From Siminovitchia fortis (GTDB lineage Bacteria > Bacillota > Bacilli > Bacillales > Bacillaceae_C): a stretch of 64,000 nt of DNA. This document shows, in pieces, positions 49,312 to 58,258 of this stretch; the stretch's first letter is position 1; the number at the start of each line of letters is the position of its first letter. A model generated the notes under the pieces. The model saw only the letters and a program-made list of their open reading frames with translations. It was not told the DNA's origin and made no database searches. A program made the position numbers and the translations under genes. The stretch is from contig NZ_QYTU02000010.1 of the NCBI RefSeq assembly GCF_003605365.2, positions 25,880 through 89,879 on the forward strand, in the 5' to 3' direction.

Positions 49312-51147
49312 TTAATACACATCTCTTTGATAACGCTTCTCCTGCTGCATTTCCGCCAGATAAGCAACTGCTTCCTCAGAGGTCATACCGCCTTCTTTTT
49401 CAAGAATCTCAAGGAGCGTTGCATGGACATCTTTTGCCATATTTTTTTCATCTCCGCAAATATAAACATGGGCTCCTTCCAGAAGCCAATCATATAATTC
49501 ACGGCTATGATCAAGCATACGGTGTTGAACGTACACTTTTTCTTTCGTATCCCGTGAAAAAGCGACATCCATTTTGGTTAACACTCCATTTTTAAGCCAT
49601 CTTTGCCATTCAACCTGATAAAGAAAATCCGTAACAAAGTGCTGGTCGCCGAAGAAAAGCCATGTTTTCCCTTTTGCTTCAATCTCCTCTTTTTCTTCAA
49701 GAAAAGACCTGAATGGTGCGACACCCGTGCCCGGGCCAATCATGATAACCGGAATATCCGGATCCGAAGGGAGTTTGAAATTGGCGTTGCTTTGGACATA
49801 AACTGATAAAGCATCACCAGGCTCAGCCCTTTCAGCACAATGTACAGAGCATACACCGTTCCTCTTTCTCCCGTGGGATTCATAGCGGACTGCCCCTATT
49901 GTCAAATGAACCTCGTCAGGGTTGGCTTGATAACTGCTCGCAATGGAGTATAAACGGGCAGGGAGCTTACGCAATTTTCCAACCAGTTCTCCGGCTGAGA
50001 TATTCCACGGAGAGAAATCACGGACTAAATCTAACAAGTCCCGCCCTTTCACATAATCCTTGTGATGATCCCCGGATTCAATAAACTCCTTTAGTTTTTC
50101 ATTTGCTTCAGAGGCCTTTTCCAATAGTTGTTTTGATAGAACAGTAATCTCATAATGATTCTTTAATGCTTCCACTAAAGAACGAACTTCTCCTTGGTTA
50201 TTGATCGGGACAGATTCGCTTGGGTCAAGCTGGAGTTCCTCGATGATCGAATTGACCAGTTCCTCATCATTTTCAGGATATATTCCGATACTGTCTCCAG
50301 GTTCAAATTTAAAATTTGAGCCTTCCAGGGATAGTTCCAAATGGCGGGTCTCTTTATTGGAACCACGGCCGTTTAAATTGATATTTTCTAATATTTCCGC
50401 CCGAAAAGGGTTTGTTCTTGAATATTTTGGCTGGTCTGGGATGGGACTTGACACCGCAGAGACAAATGCCCCCTCACCAGCCGGTCCGCTCGAGATGTCT
50501 CCATCCATTTTTTTCAAGCTCTTGGCGACGTCTTCAAACCACTTGGTCGCCGGTTCATCATAATCCAAGTCGCAGTCAACACGGGGACTCAGACGTTTCG
50601 CCCCCAGTTCCTCCAGCCGTGCATCAAATTGTTTTCCTGTCTGGCAGAAAAACTCATAAGAGCTGTCACCTAAAGCGAGCACCGAAAAGTGTAAATCGTT
50701 TAATTTCGGAGCCCGGCGGCTGTATAGGAACTCATACAAAGGCAAGGCGGTATCGGGCGGATCCCCTTCGCCATGGGTGCTGACAATGATTAATAGATAA
50801 GTAAGTTTCTTTAAGTCTTTCACTTTGAAGTCATTCATGGACTCCAACGTGATTTTGTACTCCATGCTTTTCAGTTTTTCTGATATTTCTTCAGCCAATC
50901 CTTGCGAATTCCCTGTTTGGGAACCAAATAGGATTGTTAATTCTTTAGTCGCTTGTGTCGCCTCCGTTTGCTGCAAAGCTCCTGGGGGATTTTGCAGGCC
51001 GACGGCAGACGCTGCTTCCTGAGTGTTGCAGGCGCTTAAGTATCCACTCAGCCACAATTGTTGACTTTCTGATAATGATGGCAGCAAACGATTCAAAAGC
51101 TCAGCCTGTTCTTGATTAAATGGACTGTTCGTTACTTGCAGTAGCAA
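49312..51147 (-). CDS. cysJ: Sulfite reductase [NADPH] flavoprotein alpha subunit
   Basis: A 611-residue diflavin reductase. The FMN flavodoxin domain (about 68-210) has LFGSQTGNSQGLAEE and STHGEGDPPDTALPLYEFLY; the FAD domain has LPARLYSIASSY and HLTIGAVRYESHGRKRNGVC; the NADPH part has MIGPGTGVAPFRSFLEE and YICGDEKNMAKDV. It passes electrons to CysI. The TTG start (51147) is 9 bp from GGGAGG. It is preceded in the operon by the small yezD gene. Confidence 0.93.
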   Translation of the reverse strand: MLLQVTNSPFNQEQAELLNRLLPSLSESQQLWLSGYLSACNTQEAASAVGLQNPPGALQQTEATQATKELTILFGSQTGNSQGLAEEISEKLKSMEYKITLESMNDFKVKDLKKLTYLLIIVSTHGEGDPPDTALPLYEFLYSRRAPKLNDLHFSVLALGDSSYEFFCQTGKQFDARLEELGAKRLSPRVDCDLDYDEPATKWFEDVAKSLKKMDGDISSGPAGEGAFVSAVSSPIPDQPKYSRTNPFRAEILENINLNGRGSNKETRHLELSLEGSNFKFEPGDSIGIYPENDEELVNSIIEELQLDPSESVPINNQGEVRSLVEALKNHYEITVLSKQLLEKASEANEKLKEFIESGDHHKDYVKGRDLLDLVRDFSPWNISAGELVGKLRKLPARLYSIASSYQANPDEVHLTIGAVRYESHGRKRNGVCSVHCAERAEPGDALSVYVQSNANFKLPSDPDIPVIMIGPGTGVAPFRSFLEEKEEIEAKGKTWLFFGDQHFVTDFLYQVEWQRWLKNGVLTKMDVAFSRDTKEKVYVQHRMLDHSRELYDWLLEGAHVYICGDEKNMAKDVHATLLEILEKEGGMTSEEAVAYLAEMQQEKRYQRDVY

Positions 51148-51169
51148 TAGTATTCACCTCCCATGAAGT

Positions 51170-51316
51170 TTATTTCAATCTGATTTTTTCATTTCTCTCA
51201 ATCTGAATGACTACACCGTCTTGTATAATTAGTGTGATAGAACCGTAATTCATCGTATTTAACAATGACTTAATTTCCGATATGGCAATTTCATGGCTTT
51301 GTTTCCGCCCTCCCAT
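51170..51316 (-). CDS. yezD: YezD family small protein (DUF2292)
   Basis: A 48-residue gene hidden between sirC and cysJ. It starts at ATG 51316, overlaps the 3' end of sirC by 26 bp in another frame, and ends at TAA 51170-51172. The protein begins MGGRKQSHEIAISEIKSLLN and has the YezD signature YGSITLIIQDGVVIQIE. Small proteins of this family occur next to sulfur assimilation genes in bacilli; role unknown. It fills the only gap in the ten-gene operon. Confidence 0.85.
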   Translation of the reverse strand: MGGRKQSHEIAISEIKSLLNTMNYGSITLIIQDGVVIQIERNEKIRLK

Positions 51317-51923
51317 TTTTACCATTCATCCTTTCTAAAAATTTCTGTTGGTTTTCCGTAGTCCGGTATTCTTTTTGTGTTATTTCTTTTAATAATTGCC
51401 CTCTGAGTGTGATGTGTCTCTTTTTCGTATAGATTTTTTCTCTTGCTTTTTCAAGAAAAAGAAGATAGTCCCTGTAAGACTCATCATAAACATCCGCAAT
51501 TTCATCCCGAATCTTTTGTGCCAATATCGGACTGGCCCCATCCGTTCCTACAGCAATGGTCAGTTTGCCTCTTGTGACCTTTGCAGGCACATGAAAATTG
51601 CCAAGTCTTGAATCGTCGACAACATTAACAAGCTGGTGAGGAGATACAAGGCCGGATATTTTCCTATTGACCGATTTGTTATCTGTTGCTGCAATCACAA
51701 TCAATGCGCCCTTTAAATCATTTGCCTCGACTTCCTTCTGTTTCCATTCAACCTGGCCGGACTCTAACAAATTATTAAACTCCGAATATAAATCAGGGCT
51801 GATAATCGTTATCTTAGCTCCGGCTTTTAAAAGACCGATTGTTTTCCTATAGGCTATCTTCCCTCCGCCTGCGATTACGGCTTTTCTTCCATATAAATTA
51901 AGCATGACGGGATAGGTTTCCAT
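51291..51923 (-). CDS. sirC: Precorrin-2 dehydrogenase (siroheme synthase, CysG N-domain type)
   Basis: A 210-residue NAD(P)-binding protein of the bimodular sirohaem pathway, B. subtilis YlnF-like. The start METYPVMLNLYGRKAVIAGG carries the Rossmann Gly motif (GGGKIAYRKTIGLL follows), and VIAATDNKSVNRKISGLV and VVDDSRLGNFHVPAKVTRG are family-typical. It oxidises precorrin-2 to sirohydrochlorin; iron insertion is by the adjacent SirB. It lies 13 bp after sirB. Confidence 0.9.
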   Translation of the reverse strand: METYPVMLNLYGRKAVIAGGGKIAYRKTIGLLKAGAKITIISPDLYSEFNNLLESGQVEWKQKEVEANDLKGALIVIAATDNKSVNRKISGLVSPHQLVNVVDDSRLGNFHVPAKVTRGKLTIAVGTDGASPILAQKIRDEIADVYDESYRDYLLFLEKAREKIYTKKRHITLRGQLLKEITQKEYRTTENQQKFLERMNGKNGRAETKP

Positions 51924-51936
51924 GCTTTATCCCCTC

Positions 51937-52671
51937 CTAATTGCCAATCAACTCGTTGACACGTTCCAAAAGAACCTCTTGAACATTCGGGTGATAACCT
52001 AAACTATCGCACAAAAGAATGGGATGGTTTCGGTCTGTCAATTCCTTAATCTTGCTCTTTAATCCAGTCATCAGCAGGCCGGAAAATAATAAGTAGGGAA
52101 TAACAAATATTTGTTTGCGTCCGGAATCCACCAATAAATTAAGAGCCTCCTCCACATGAGGACTTGCACCATAAAGAAAAGAAACTTCAACTTGCTTAAA
52201 CTGGTAGTTTTCTTTTAATTGATTCGCAATTCTGGTTAAATCCTTCTTGACCGAAGGATCGCTGCTGCCCCTTCCAACGAGTAAAACAGCGGCATCCGAA
52301 GTTAACGGAACCTTTTGTTCAATCATGCGATCATAGAGACTATCAATCATTTTTGGATGAACCCCAAATGTTTTTCCGTAAGTGAATTGAATGTAAGGAT
52401 ACTGTTTTTTTTCCATCTCAATCTTTTCAGGAATATCTTTTTTAGCGTGGCCCGCAGTTAATAGTAAAATAGGGATAATCGCTATTTTTGAAGCGCCCTG
52501 TTCCACACATTTTGAGATACCTTCGGAGATTCCTGGTTTTGCAAGCTCCAAGAAACAAATCTCTTGAATGGGCGCATCAATATAAGCCTTACTTTCTTCA
52601 ATAAACTGAATCGCTTCCGTGACACCGGCCCTTAGCCGGCTGCCATGGGCTACATATAGAACTGCCTGCAT
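51937..52671 (-). CDS. sirB: Sirohydrochlorin ferrochelatase (CbiX/SirB type)
   Basis: A 244-residue two-half chelatase. The first metal-ligand His lies in VLYVAHGSRLRAG (residues 4-16) and a second in LTAGHAKKDIPEKIE (about 87-101); a repeated pattern is visible in the second half (LLVGRGSSDPSVKKDL). It inserts Fe2+ into sirohydrochlorin to make sirohaem for sulfite reductase. Same operon order as B. subtilis ylnD-ylnE-ylnF. Confidence 0.9.
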   Translation of the reverse strand: MQAVLYVAHGSRLRAGVTEAIQFIEESKAYIDAPIQEICFLELAKPGISEGISKCVEQGASKIAIIPILLLTAGHAKKDIPEKIEMEKKQYPYIQFTYGKTFGVHPKMIDSLYDRMIEQKVPLTSDAAVLLVGRGSSDPSVKKDLTRIANQLKENYQFKQVEVSFLYGASPHVEEALNLLVDSGRKQIFVIPYLLFSGLLMTGLKSKIKELTDRNHPILLCDSLGYHPNVQEVLLERVNELIGN

Positions 52672-52685
52672 ATTGATCCCCCCGT

Positions 52686-53456
52686 CTACACCACCGTCTC
52701 CTGCCGGTATTCCAGAGTTTGCTCAAACCAGCGAATTTCTTCCCGCAATCCGACAACTTCTCCGACGATGATCATGCTGGGGTTTTTAATTTTTGCGTCC
52801 TTAGCCACTTCAACAATTGTCGCAAGCGTGCCTGTAATGGTATGCTGATCCCTTGTAGTGCCCCAATGAACTAAGGCAACCGGAGTATCTTTTGATTTTC
52901 CGTATTTTGTAAGCTGTTCACATATATAAGGCAGATTGCCGACACCCATATAAATGGCTAATGTATCAACACCTTCGGCTAAATTTTTCCACCGAATAGA
53001 ATCATCCTTACCAGCCCTCATGTGGCCTGTCACTATGGCAAAACTTGAGCCAAGGTCCCGGTGTGTTACAGGAATCCCTGCATAGGCGGGAGCGGCAATG
53101 CCTGATGTAATCCCCGGCACAATTTCAAATGGGATTCCATTGTCCGCCAACGCTTGCGCTTCTTCGGCTCCTCTGCCAAATACGAAGGGATCACCGCCTT
53201 TTAACCTGGTGACGATTTTTCCTTTTTTTGCGTACTTCACTAATAAATCATTGATGATTTCCTGTTGGTTGTGATGAAAACCCGGCATCTTTCCGGCGTA
53301 GATCAATTCTGCTCCGGTTTTCGCATGATGCAGCAGTTCCTGATTGATTAAACGATCGTACAGGATCACATCAGCTGTTTGAATGCATTTCAGGCCTTTT
53401 ACCGTAATCAGATCAACATCGCCGGGTCCCGCTCCTACAATGTATACCTTTCCCAA
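52686..53456 (-). CDS. sumT: Uroporphyrinogen-III C-methyltransferase
   Basis: A 256-residue SAM-dependent methyltransferase making precorrin-2 from uroporphyrinogen III, B. subtilis YlnD-like. The start GKVYIVGAGPGDVDLITVKG, VTRLKGGDPFVFGRGAEEAQ (about 80-99) and GIPVTHRDLGSSFAIVTGH (about 128-146) are hallmark sequences. TTG 53456 after AAGGGGTG is preferred; ATG 53474 has no ribosome site. It is 24 bp downstream of sat. Confidence 0.93.
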   Translation of the reverse strand: MGKVYIVGAGPGDVDLITVKGLKCIQTADVILYDRLINQELLHHAKTGAELIYAGKMPGFHHNQQEIINDLLVKYAKKGKIVTRLKGGDPFVFGRGAEEAQALADNGIPFEIVPGITSGIAAPAYAGIPVTHRDLGSSFAIVTGHMRAGKDDSIRWKNLAEGVDTLAIYMGVGNLPYICEQLTKYGKSKDTPVALVHWGTTRDQHTITGTLATIVEVAKDAKIKNPSMIIVGEVVGLREEIRWFEQTLEYRQETVV

Positions 53457-53480
53457 ATTTCCCCACCCCTTCATGTAAGG

Positions 53481-54626
53481 TTATACGTTTACTTCTTTTT
53501 GCAATCCGGCAATCAATACCTCAACAACTTCAGGACGGCTGAATGTTTCCGGCAATGGTTCACCATTCCTGAGCTTTTCCCTTACCTTTGTACCTGATAA
53601 GATTTCATGATATTCAGGGTCATGCGGGCAAGTCTTCGGAGTTGCCATGCTTTTGCATTGATTGCAATAGAAACTATGTTCAAAGAACAATAAAGTGATG
53701 CCAAGTTCCTCTGGAGTAAAATTGCTGAAAATCTTTTGCGCATCATAGGTCCCGTAATAATTTCCCACTCCGGCATGATCCCGCCCCACAATAAAATGGG
53801 TGCAGCCGAAGTTCTTTCTCACCATCGCGTGAAAAACAGCCTCCCGTGGACCCGCATATCTCATAGCCGCTGTGAAAACACCTAAAAATACATGATCCTG
53901 CGAATAATACTTCTCTAATAGAACTTCATAGCTTTTCAACCTTACATCTGCCGGAATATCATCCTGCTTTGTTTCCCCGACCAATGGATTCAAAAACAGG
54001 CCATCCACGATTTCCAATGCGGATTTTTGAATATACTCGTGCGCCCGATGCACAGGGTTTCTCGTTTGAAAACCGACAACTGTATTCCAGCCCAATGCCT
54101 TGAATTGTTCCCGGGTCTCAATTGGATCAAATATATAGGCCGAATATTGGCTTGGCGGTGTACGGCGGATCAGGGTAATCTTTCCGCTAACATAGACATT
54201 TGGCCGCTCAAATAGTTTCTTCACCCCAGGATGCTCTAAATCATTTGTTTGATAGACAAGTTCTGCCTCCTTTTCTTTGTTTGGTGTGAAGATATCCAAG
54301 ATTTCCAATACACCATATACCAATTGATCCTTTACCAATTTCACTGTATCCCCTGTAGAAAGTGTGCTTGCCTTTGTTTCCGTAACCGGCAAAGTGATTG
54401 GAATGGTCCATGGCTCACCCGTAGACAACCTCATATTTTCCAGGACGGAATAATAATCTTCTTCAGTTAAAAAACCTGTTAACGGGCTGTATGCACCTGT
54501 ACCTATCAGCTCCAAATCGCTTAAAGATGTCTCATCCAACTCGATTTCTTTTGTAATAGCTTCAAAATCATAATGTGGATTCCAGCGATTAATTAACGTG
54601 CCTCCGTGCGGTTGACTTAATCCCAT
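53481..54626 (-). CDS. sat: Sulfate adenylyltransferase
   Basis: A 381-residue ATP sulfurylase (homo-oligomeric type) forming APS from sulfate and ATP. Catalytic elements: [15 protein letters not shown] (about 194-208, with the HXXH motif), [20 protein letters not shown] (about 264-283), and the zinc-binding region [16 protein letters not shown] (about 328-343). Length equals B. subtilis Sat. ATG 54626 follows AGGAGG; an upstream frame to 54674 overlaps cysH. Confidence 0.94.
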   Translation of the reverse strand: MGLSQPHGGTLINRWNPHYDFEAITKEIELDETSLSDLELIGTGAYSPLTGFLTEEDYYSVLENMRLSTGEPWTIPITLPVTETKASTLSTGDTVKLVKDQLVYGVLEILDIFTPNKEKEAELVYQTNDLEHPGVKKLFERPNVYVSGKITLIRRTPPSQYSAYIFDPIETREQFKALGWNTVVGFQTRNPVHRAHEYIQKSALEIVDGLFLNPLVGETKQDDIPADVRLKSYEVLLEKYYSQDHVFLGVFTAAMRYAGPREAVFHAMVRKNFGCTHFIVGRDHAGVGNYYGTYDAQKIFSNFTPEELGITLLFFEHSFYCNQCKSMATPKTCPHDPEYHEILSGTKVREKLRNGEPLPETFSRPEVVEVLIAGLQKEVNV

Positions 54627-54643
54627 CTTATATTCCTCCTTAG

Positions 54644-55360
54644 TTATTGATTTTTGGCCTGATGCAATCCACACTCTGTTTTTTCTTTATCCGCCCAGCG
54701 TCCAGCTCTCGAACCTGTCAACATATCCCCCGGCAATGTACAAGGTTGGCATCCAATGCTTGGGTAGCCTTGGTCATGCAGCGGGTTGTACTGCAGCTGA
54801 TTTTTCTCAACATAATTCCATATGTCGTTCCAAGTCCAATGAATTAGGGGGCAGACTTTTACGGAGCAGAAATTTTCATCTTTATTAATGAAGTTTGTGC
54901 TTTGTCTTGTCGGCGACTGCTCCCGCCTCAAACCGGAAATCCATGCTGTTGCCTGTGATAATATTTCTTGCAGCGGTAGTACCTTTCTAATCTGGCAGCA
55001 TCGGTCGGGCTTAGTCTCCCATAGTTTTTCACCATATTTTTCCGCTTGTTCTTTCAACGAGATTTCCGGCTTTTTCATTTCAACCTTTAATAATGGATAT
55101 TTTTTTCTCACCGAAGCAATCAAGTCATATGTTTCTTGGAAATGCAGCCCGGTATCTAGAAACACAACCTTTGCGTTCGGTTTGACTTTGGATATTAAAT
55201 CGATCAGGACTATACCCTCTATACCAAAGCTGCAGGCATATACAAGCTCCTCACCATACATTTCAAAAGCCCAGCCCAATAAATTCAGTGCACCTTTATA
55301 TTCATCATCAACAATAAAATCGGTACTGGGGTCTGACCATGATTCATAAGTAATTTTCAA
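54644..55360 (-). CDS. cysH: Phosphoadenylyl/adenylyl-sulfate reductase
   Basis: A 238-residue thioredoxin- or glutathione-like-dependent reductase giving sulfite. Substrate site [13 protein letters not shown] (about 45-57) and [15 protein letters not shown] follow; [13 protein letters not shown] binds phosphosulfate. Two Cys pairs, DRCCQIRK (about 118) and GCQPC (about 205), indicate a 4Fe-4S cluster and so the APS-using assimilatory type. TTG 55360 follows AGAGGTG and gives [12 protein letters not shown]. It is 89 bp after cysC, with a possible minor internal promoter in that gap. Confidence 0.92.
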   Translation of the reverse strand: MKITYESWSDPSTDFIVDDEYKGALNLLGWAFEMYGEELVYACSFGIEGIVLIDLISKVKPNAKVVFLDTGLHFQETYDLIASVRKKYPLLKVEMKKPEISLKEQAEKYGEKLWETKPDRCCQIRKVLPLQEILSQATAWISGLRREQSPTRQSTNFINKDENFCSVKVCPLIHWTWNDIWNYVEKNQLQYNPLHDQGYPSIGCQPCTLPGDMLTGSRAGRWADKEKTECGLHQAKNQ

Positions 55361-55449
55361 TCGTATTACACCTCTGCCCATCTCTAATATAATTATCCCT
55401 ATGAATTAACTCGGTTTTTATGATACACTTATCCAATTTTCCTTTGACA

Positions 55450-56049
55450 TTATAGGTAGTGGTTTTCCTTCAGATAGTCTACTATTGCTTCAACCGCTTC
55501 TTCTACATTTAATACATTTGTATCTATTGTTATCTCTGGATGGGCCGGTTCTTCATATGGTGCATCTATCCCTGTAAAACCTTTAATTTCACCCGCCCGC
55601 GCTTTTTTGTATAATCCTTTCGGGTCACGTTCTTCACAGGTTTCCACACTGGCTTTCACGTAAATTTCTATAAATTCATCCGGTTCCACGAGTTCCCGGA
55701 CAAGCGTGCGGTCGCCCTGATACGGGGAAATAAAAGCAGTTAATGCAAACAACCCGGCATCCACCATCAATTTTGACACTTCACCGATTCTTCGGATATT
55801 TTCCGTCCGATCTTCCGGACTGAATCCCAAGTCCTTGTTTAAACCCTGCCGAATGTTATCTCCATCCAATCTGTATGTGTGAATTCCATGGATATACAAT
55901 TCTTTTTCCAGGGCAGATGATATGGTTGACTTTCCCGAGCCTGATAATCCCGTAAACCAAAGAATCGCACTTTTATGCCGCTTTAATTCGCGCCGGTCCG
56001 ATTTTGAAACTTCAGATTCATGCCATATTAGATTAGTAGCTTTTGTCAT
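55450..56049 (-). CDS. cysC: Adenylyl-sulfate kinase
   Basis: A 199-residue APS kinase. The Walker A is [19 protein letters not shown] (about 31-49), a substrate segment is [20 protein letters not shown] (about 60-79), and [14 protein letters not shown] (about 107) and [11 protein letters not shown] (about 155) are conserved. It makes PAPS from APS. Because CysH looks like the APS type, PAPS may be made here for other uses or as an alternative route. ATG 56049 follows AGGAGG, 11 bp after the permease stop. Confidence 0.94.
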   Translation of the reverse strand: MTKATNLIWHESEVSKSDRRELKRHKSAILWFTGLSGSGKSTISSALEKELYIHGIHTYRLDGDNIRQGLNKDLGFSPEDRTENIRRIGEVSKLMVDAGLFALTAFISPYQGDRTLVRELVEPDEFIEIYVKASVETCEERDPKGLYKKARAGEIKGFTGIDAPYEEPAHPEITIDTNVLNVEEAVEAIVDYLKENHYL

Positions 56050-56060
56050 CTCACAGCCTC

Positions 56061-57827
56061 CTAAAACCATACAAAATAAATAACTGTAACTGAAGTAATC
56101 ATCACAATGAAACTCAAGGGTGTTCCTATTTTTATATAATCTATAAATCTGTATCCGCCCGGCCCATAGACAATCAAATTTGTCTGGTAGCCGATTGGGG
56201 TAATAAAGCTTGCAGATGCAGCAATTGCAACCAGTACCGCGAAACCGGTTGGATCCAGCTGCAGGGAACTTGAGAGTTCCAGGCCGATTGGCAGCATGAT
56301 TGCCGCCGCCGCACTATTCGTTAATAATTCGGTAAACACACTTGTCAGCAGGTACATAATGGTTAATACCGCAACCACTCCAATTGGGGCGGAAATGGCC
56401 ATTAAGCCTTTTGCTGTCCACTCGGCAAGCCCCGTCTTTGTCATGGCGGTGCCGATCCCCAGAGAACACGCAATGATCAGAAGCACATGGAATTGTACAT
56501 TGCTCATGATTTCTTCCGCGGATATCATTCTTGATACGAGCAATATGATCACTGCCAATGCCATAGCTTTCAACATTGACAATAAGCCGAAGGATACTAA
56601 AATGATCATCGCAAGTAAGATACCTATGGAACATAAACCTTGGAATTTGTTTTTAGTTAACAATTTCGGTGGTTCCAAACGGGAAACAACATAGAAGTCG
56701 TTGGACCGCTTATACTTTTTAATAAAATCTTCCCCGGCCAATAATAAAAGGGCATCACCGGGTTTTAAAATAATGTCGCCAACCTTGCTCTGTATTTTTT
56801 CATTTTTCCTATGGACTGCAATGACACCGGCATCATAACGGGACCGAAATTGTGTTTGCTTGACGGATTTTGATAATAAAGAAGAATGATGGGACACTAC
56901 AGCCTCCACTAAATATATAGATCCATTCTTAAGATCATCAAGCTCCAGATTTGTGCCGGTTTCCAGTGTCAGCCCCATAGTGCTTTGCAGTTCAGCCATC
57001 GTTGATATTTGTCCCGTAAAAACCAATCGGTCCCCAGCTTGGATAATGGTCGAATTCCGAACAGGGGAAACCCGTTCATTCCTCCTGATAATTTCAATTA
57101 AATACAAACCATTCAGATTGCCCAACCCGGATTTTTTTACACTTTGGTTTACATATGGGAAGGTTTCCTTCACACGCAACTCAGCAATATATTCTTTGGC
57201 ATCCTCCTTCACACGCTGACTGAAACCTTTATGATCCGGCAGCAGCTTATCTCCGATTGTGAAAAGGTACAGCATCCCGGCAATCGTTACTGGTATTCCC
57301 ACAACGGTTATAGTAAACAGTGAAAAGCCCTCAAAGCCGTATTCCAACAGCATCCCATGTACGACTATATTCGTTGAGGTTCCCATCAGTGTAATCGTTC
57401 CGCCCAGAATGGTTACATATGATAAAGGGATTAAAAACTTGGAAGGTGCTATCCCGCGCTTTTCACACCAATTCTTTATAATAGGCGTAAAAGTTACGAC
57501 AATAGGCGTGTTATTGAGAAAAGCTGACAACCCGGCGATCGGTATAAAGAAACGCAATTTCGACTCCTGCTCGGTCTTGCTCTTCTCAAGCCACCTTTCC
57601 ATAACATCGTCAATCAGCCCGCTTTTTTGTACAGCACCGGCCACTATAAACAGTAGGGCGATCGTGATCATGCCTTCATTGGAAAACCCGCTTAGCGCCT
57701 GTTCTGGTGTAATAATTCCCAAGAGCAACAGAGTCACCAATACTAAGAAAATAATCAATTCCGGCCTTGCAAGTTCCAAGAGCAGGGCGATCAGCATCAT
57801 CACGATCAGCAGCAATACAATGATCAT
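56061..57827 (-). CDS. SLC13-family permease with TrkA-C domains, probable sulfate transporter
   Basis: A 588-residue (with this start) membrane protein of about eleven helices with two TrkA-C-like domains inserted between helices 4 and 5 (about 180-375). Conserved SLC13 segments are [38 protein letters not shown] and [18 protein letters not shown]. Leading a sulfate operon, it probably imports sulfate. The start is unclear: a perfect AGGAGGTGA site lies 20 bp before ATG 57827; the in-frame GTG (57848) overlaps that site, and an in-frame ATC lies at ideal distance. The frame extending to 57905 crosses a terminator and is excluded. Confidence 0.88.
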   Translation of the reverse strand: MIIVLLLIVMMLIALLLELARPELIIFLVLVTLLLLGIITPEQALSGFSNEGMITIALLFIVAGAVQKSGLIDDVMERWLEKSKTEQESKLRFFIPIAGLSAFLNNTPIVVTFTPIIKNWCEKRGIAPSKFLIPLSYVTILGGTITLMGTSTNIVVHGMLLEYGFEGFSLFTITVVGIPVTIAGMLYLFTIGDKLLPDHKGFSQRVKEDAKEYIAELRVKETFPYVNQSVKKSGLGNLNGLYLIEIIRRNERVSPVRNSTIIQAGDRLVFTGQISTMAELQSTMGLTLETGTNLELDDLKNGSIYLVEAVVSHHSSLLSKSVKQTQFRSRYDAGVIAVHRKNEKIQSKVGDIILKPGDALLLLAGEDFIKKYKRSNDFYVVSRLEPPKLLTKNKFQGLCSIGILLAMIILVSFGLLSMLKAMALAVIILLVSRMISAEEIMSNVQFHVLLIIACSLGIGTAMTKTGLAEWTAKGLMAISAPIGVVAVLTIMYLLTSVFTELLTNSAAAAIMLPIGLELSSSLQLDPTGFAVLVAIAASASFITPIGYQTNLIVYGPGGYRFIDYIKIGTPLSFIVMITSVTVIYFVWF

Positions 57828-57873
57828 TTCCCAATTGATAAACGTCACCTCCTGAAAGGGCCAAACAGCGAAT

Positions 57874-57922
57874 AAAAAAACACCTCTCAGACCGCAAAAA
57901 AACAATTGCGATCGGAAAGATG
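57874..57922 (-). terminator. Leader terminator of the sulfate assimilation operon
   Basis: Minus strand CATCTTTCCGATCGCAA pairs with TTGCGGTCTGAGAGGTG: 16 of 17 positions pair when G-U is allowed. TTTTTTTATTC follows. It sits between the promoter and the permease start, so the operon is controlled by termination. Confidence 0.85.
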
Positions 57923-57962
57923 CCTTTAGTTATCTAATCAGCATGGTTATTTAATTTTAAAG

Positions 57963-58067
57963 AAAAAGCTCTCTTCCATCAATTAAGCTTTCGCTTTTTG
58001 TACTGGCACAGTGCCCTATTGCCGAAGGTTCTCGGGCATTCCATCAAACTCTTTCGGATAAGAATCA
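57963..58067 (-). promoter_or_regulatory. Structured leader, possible diverged SAM-I (S-box) riboswitch
   Basis: Read on the minus strand: GATTCTTATCCGAAAGAG, GATGGAATGCCCGAGAACC, TTCGGCAATAGGGCAC, TGTGCCAGTAC, and TTGATGGAAGAGAGC. Order and pieces recall SAM-I blocks (CTTATC, GGCCC-GA, CGGCAA, GTGCTAATTCC, GATGAGAG) but several are altered. The B. subtilis cysH operon is a known S-box member. A second short stem (AAAAAGC...GCTTTTT) closes the region. Confidence 0.5.
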
Positions 58068-58085
58068 TTTATAAGATTTTGGTCT

Positions 58086-58114
58086 ATATTACATGATAAA
58101 AATTGGAAAGTCAA
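58086..58114 (-). promoter_or_regulatory. Sigma-A promoter of the sulfate operon
   Basis: On the minus strand TTGACT (58109-58114), 17-bp spacer, TAATAT (58086-58091), about 20 bp upstream of the structured leader. Confidence 0.8.
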
Positions 58115-58136
58115 CCATTTTTCTGAATTTATTTTT

Positions 58137-58150
58137 AAACCAATTGGTTT
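58137..58150. promoter_or_regulatory. Palindrome upstream of the sulfate operon promoter
   Basis: AAACCAATTGGTTT, a perfect 14-bp palindrome 23 bp upstream of the -35 box; an extra half site (ATTGGTTT) follows at once. It could bind an activator or repressor of the operon; a CymR-type role is a guess. Confidence 0.35.
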
Positions 58151-58207
58151 TATTGGTTTTAATCAAAAAAGACTGCAGTGAAGCGCTTTTGTCTGAGAAT
58201 AATGGGG

Positions 58208-58257
58208 AGAAACAGCCTCAGCCCTGGTTGCGGGGCCAAAGCCGTTTCTTTTATTTT
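58208..58257. terminator. Hairpin after metE
   Basis: GAGAAACAGCC...GGCCAAAGCCGTTTC inverted repeat just past the metE stop. The T-run is on the plus side; on the metE strand it is weak. Confidence 0.45.
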
Positions 58258-58258
58258 A

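Noticed and set aside
57828..57905. Longer N-terminus for the SLC13 permease (MFFCGLRGVFLFAVWPFQEV)
   Set aside because: It would translate the leader terminator hairpin and precede the AGGAGGTGA ribosome site.
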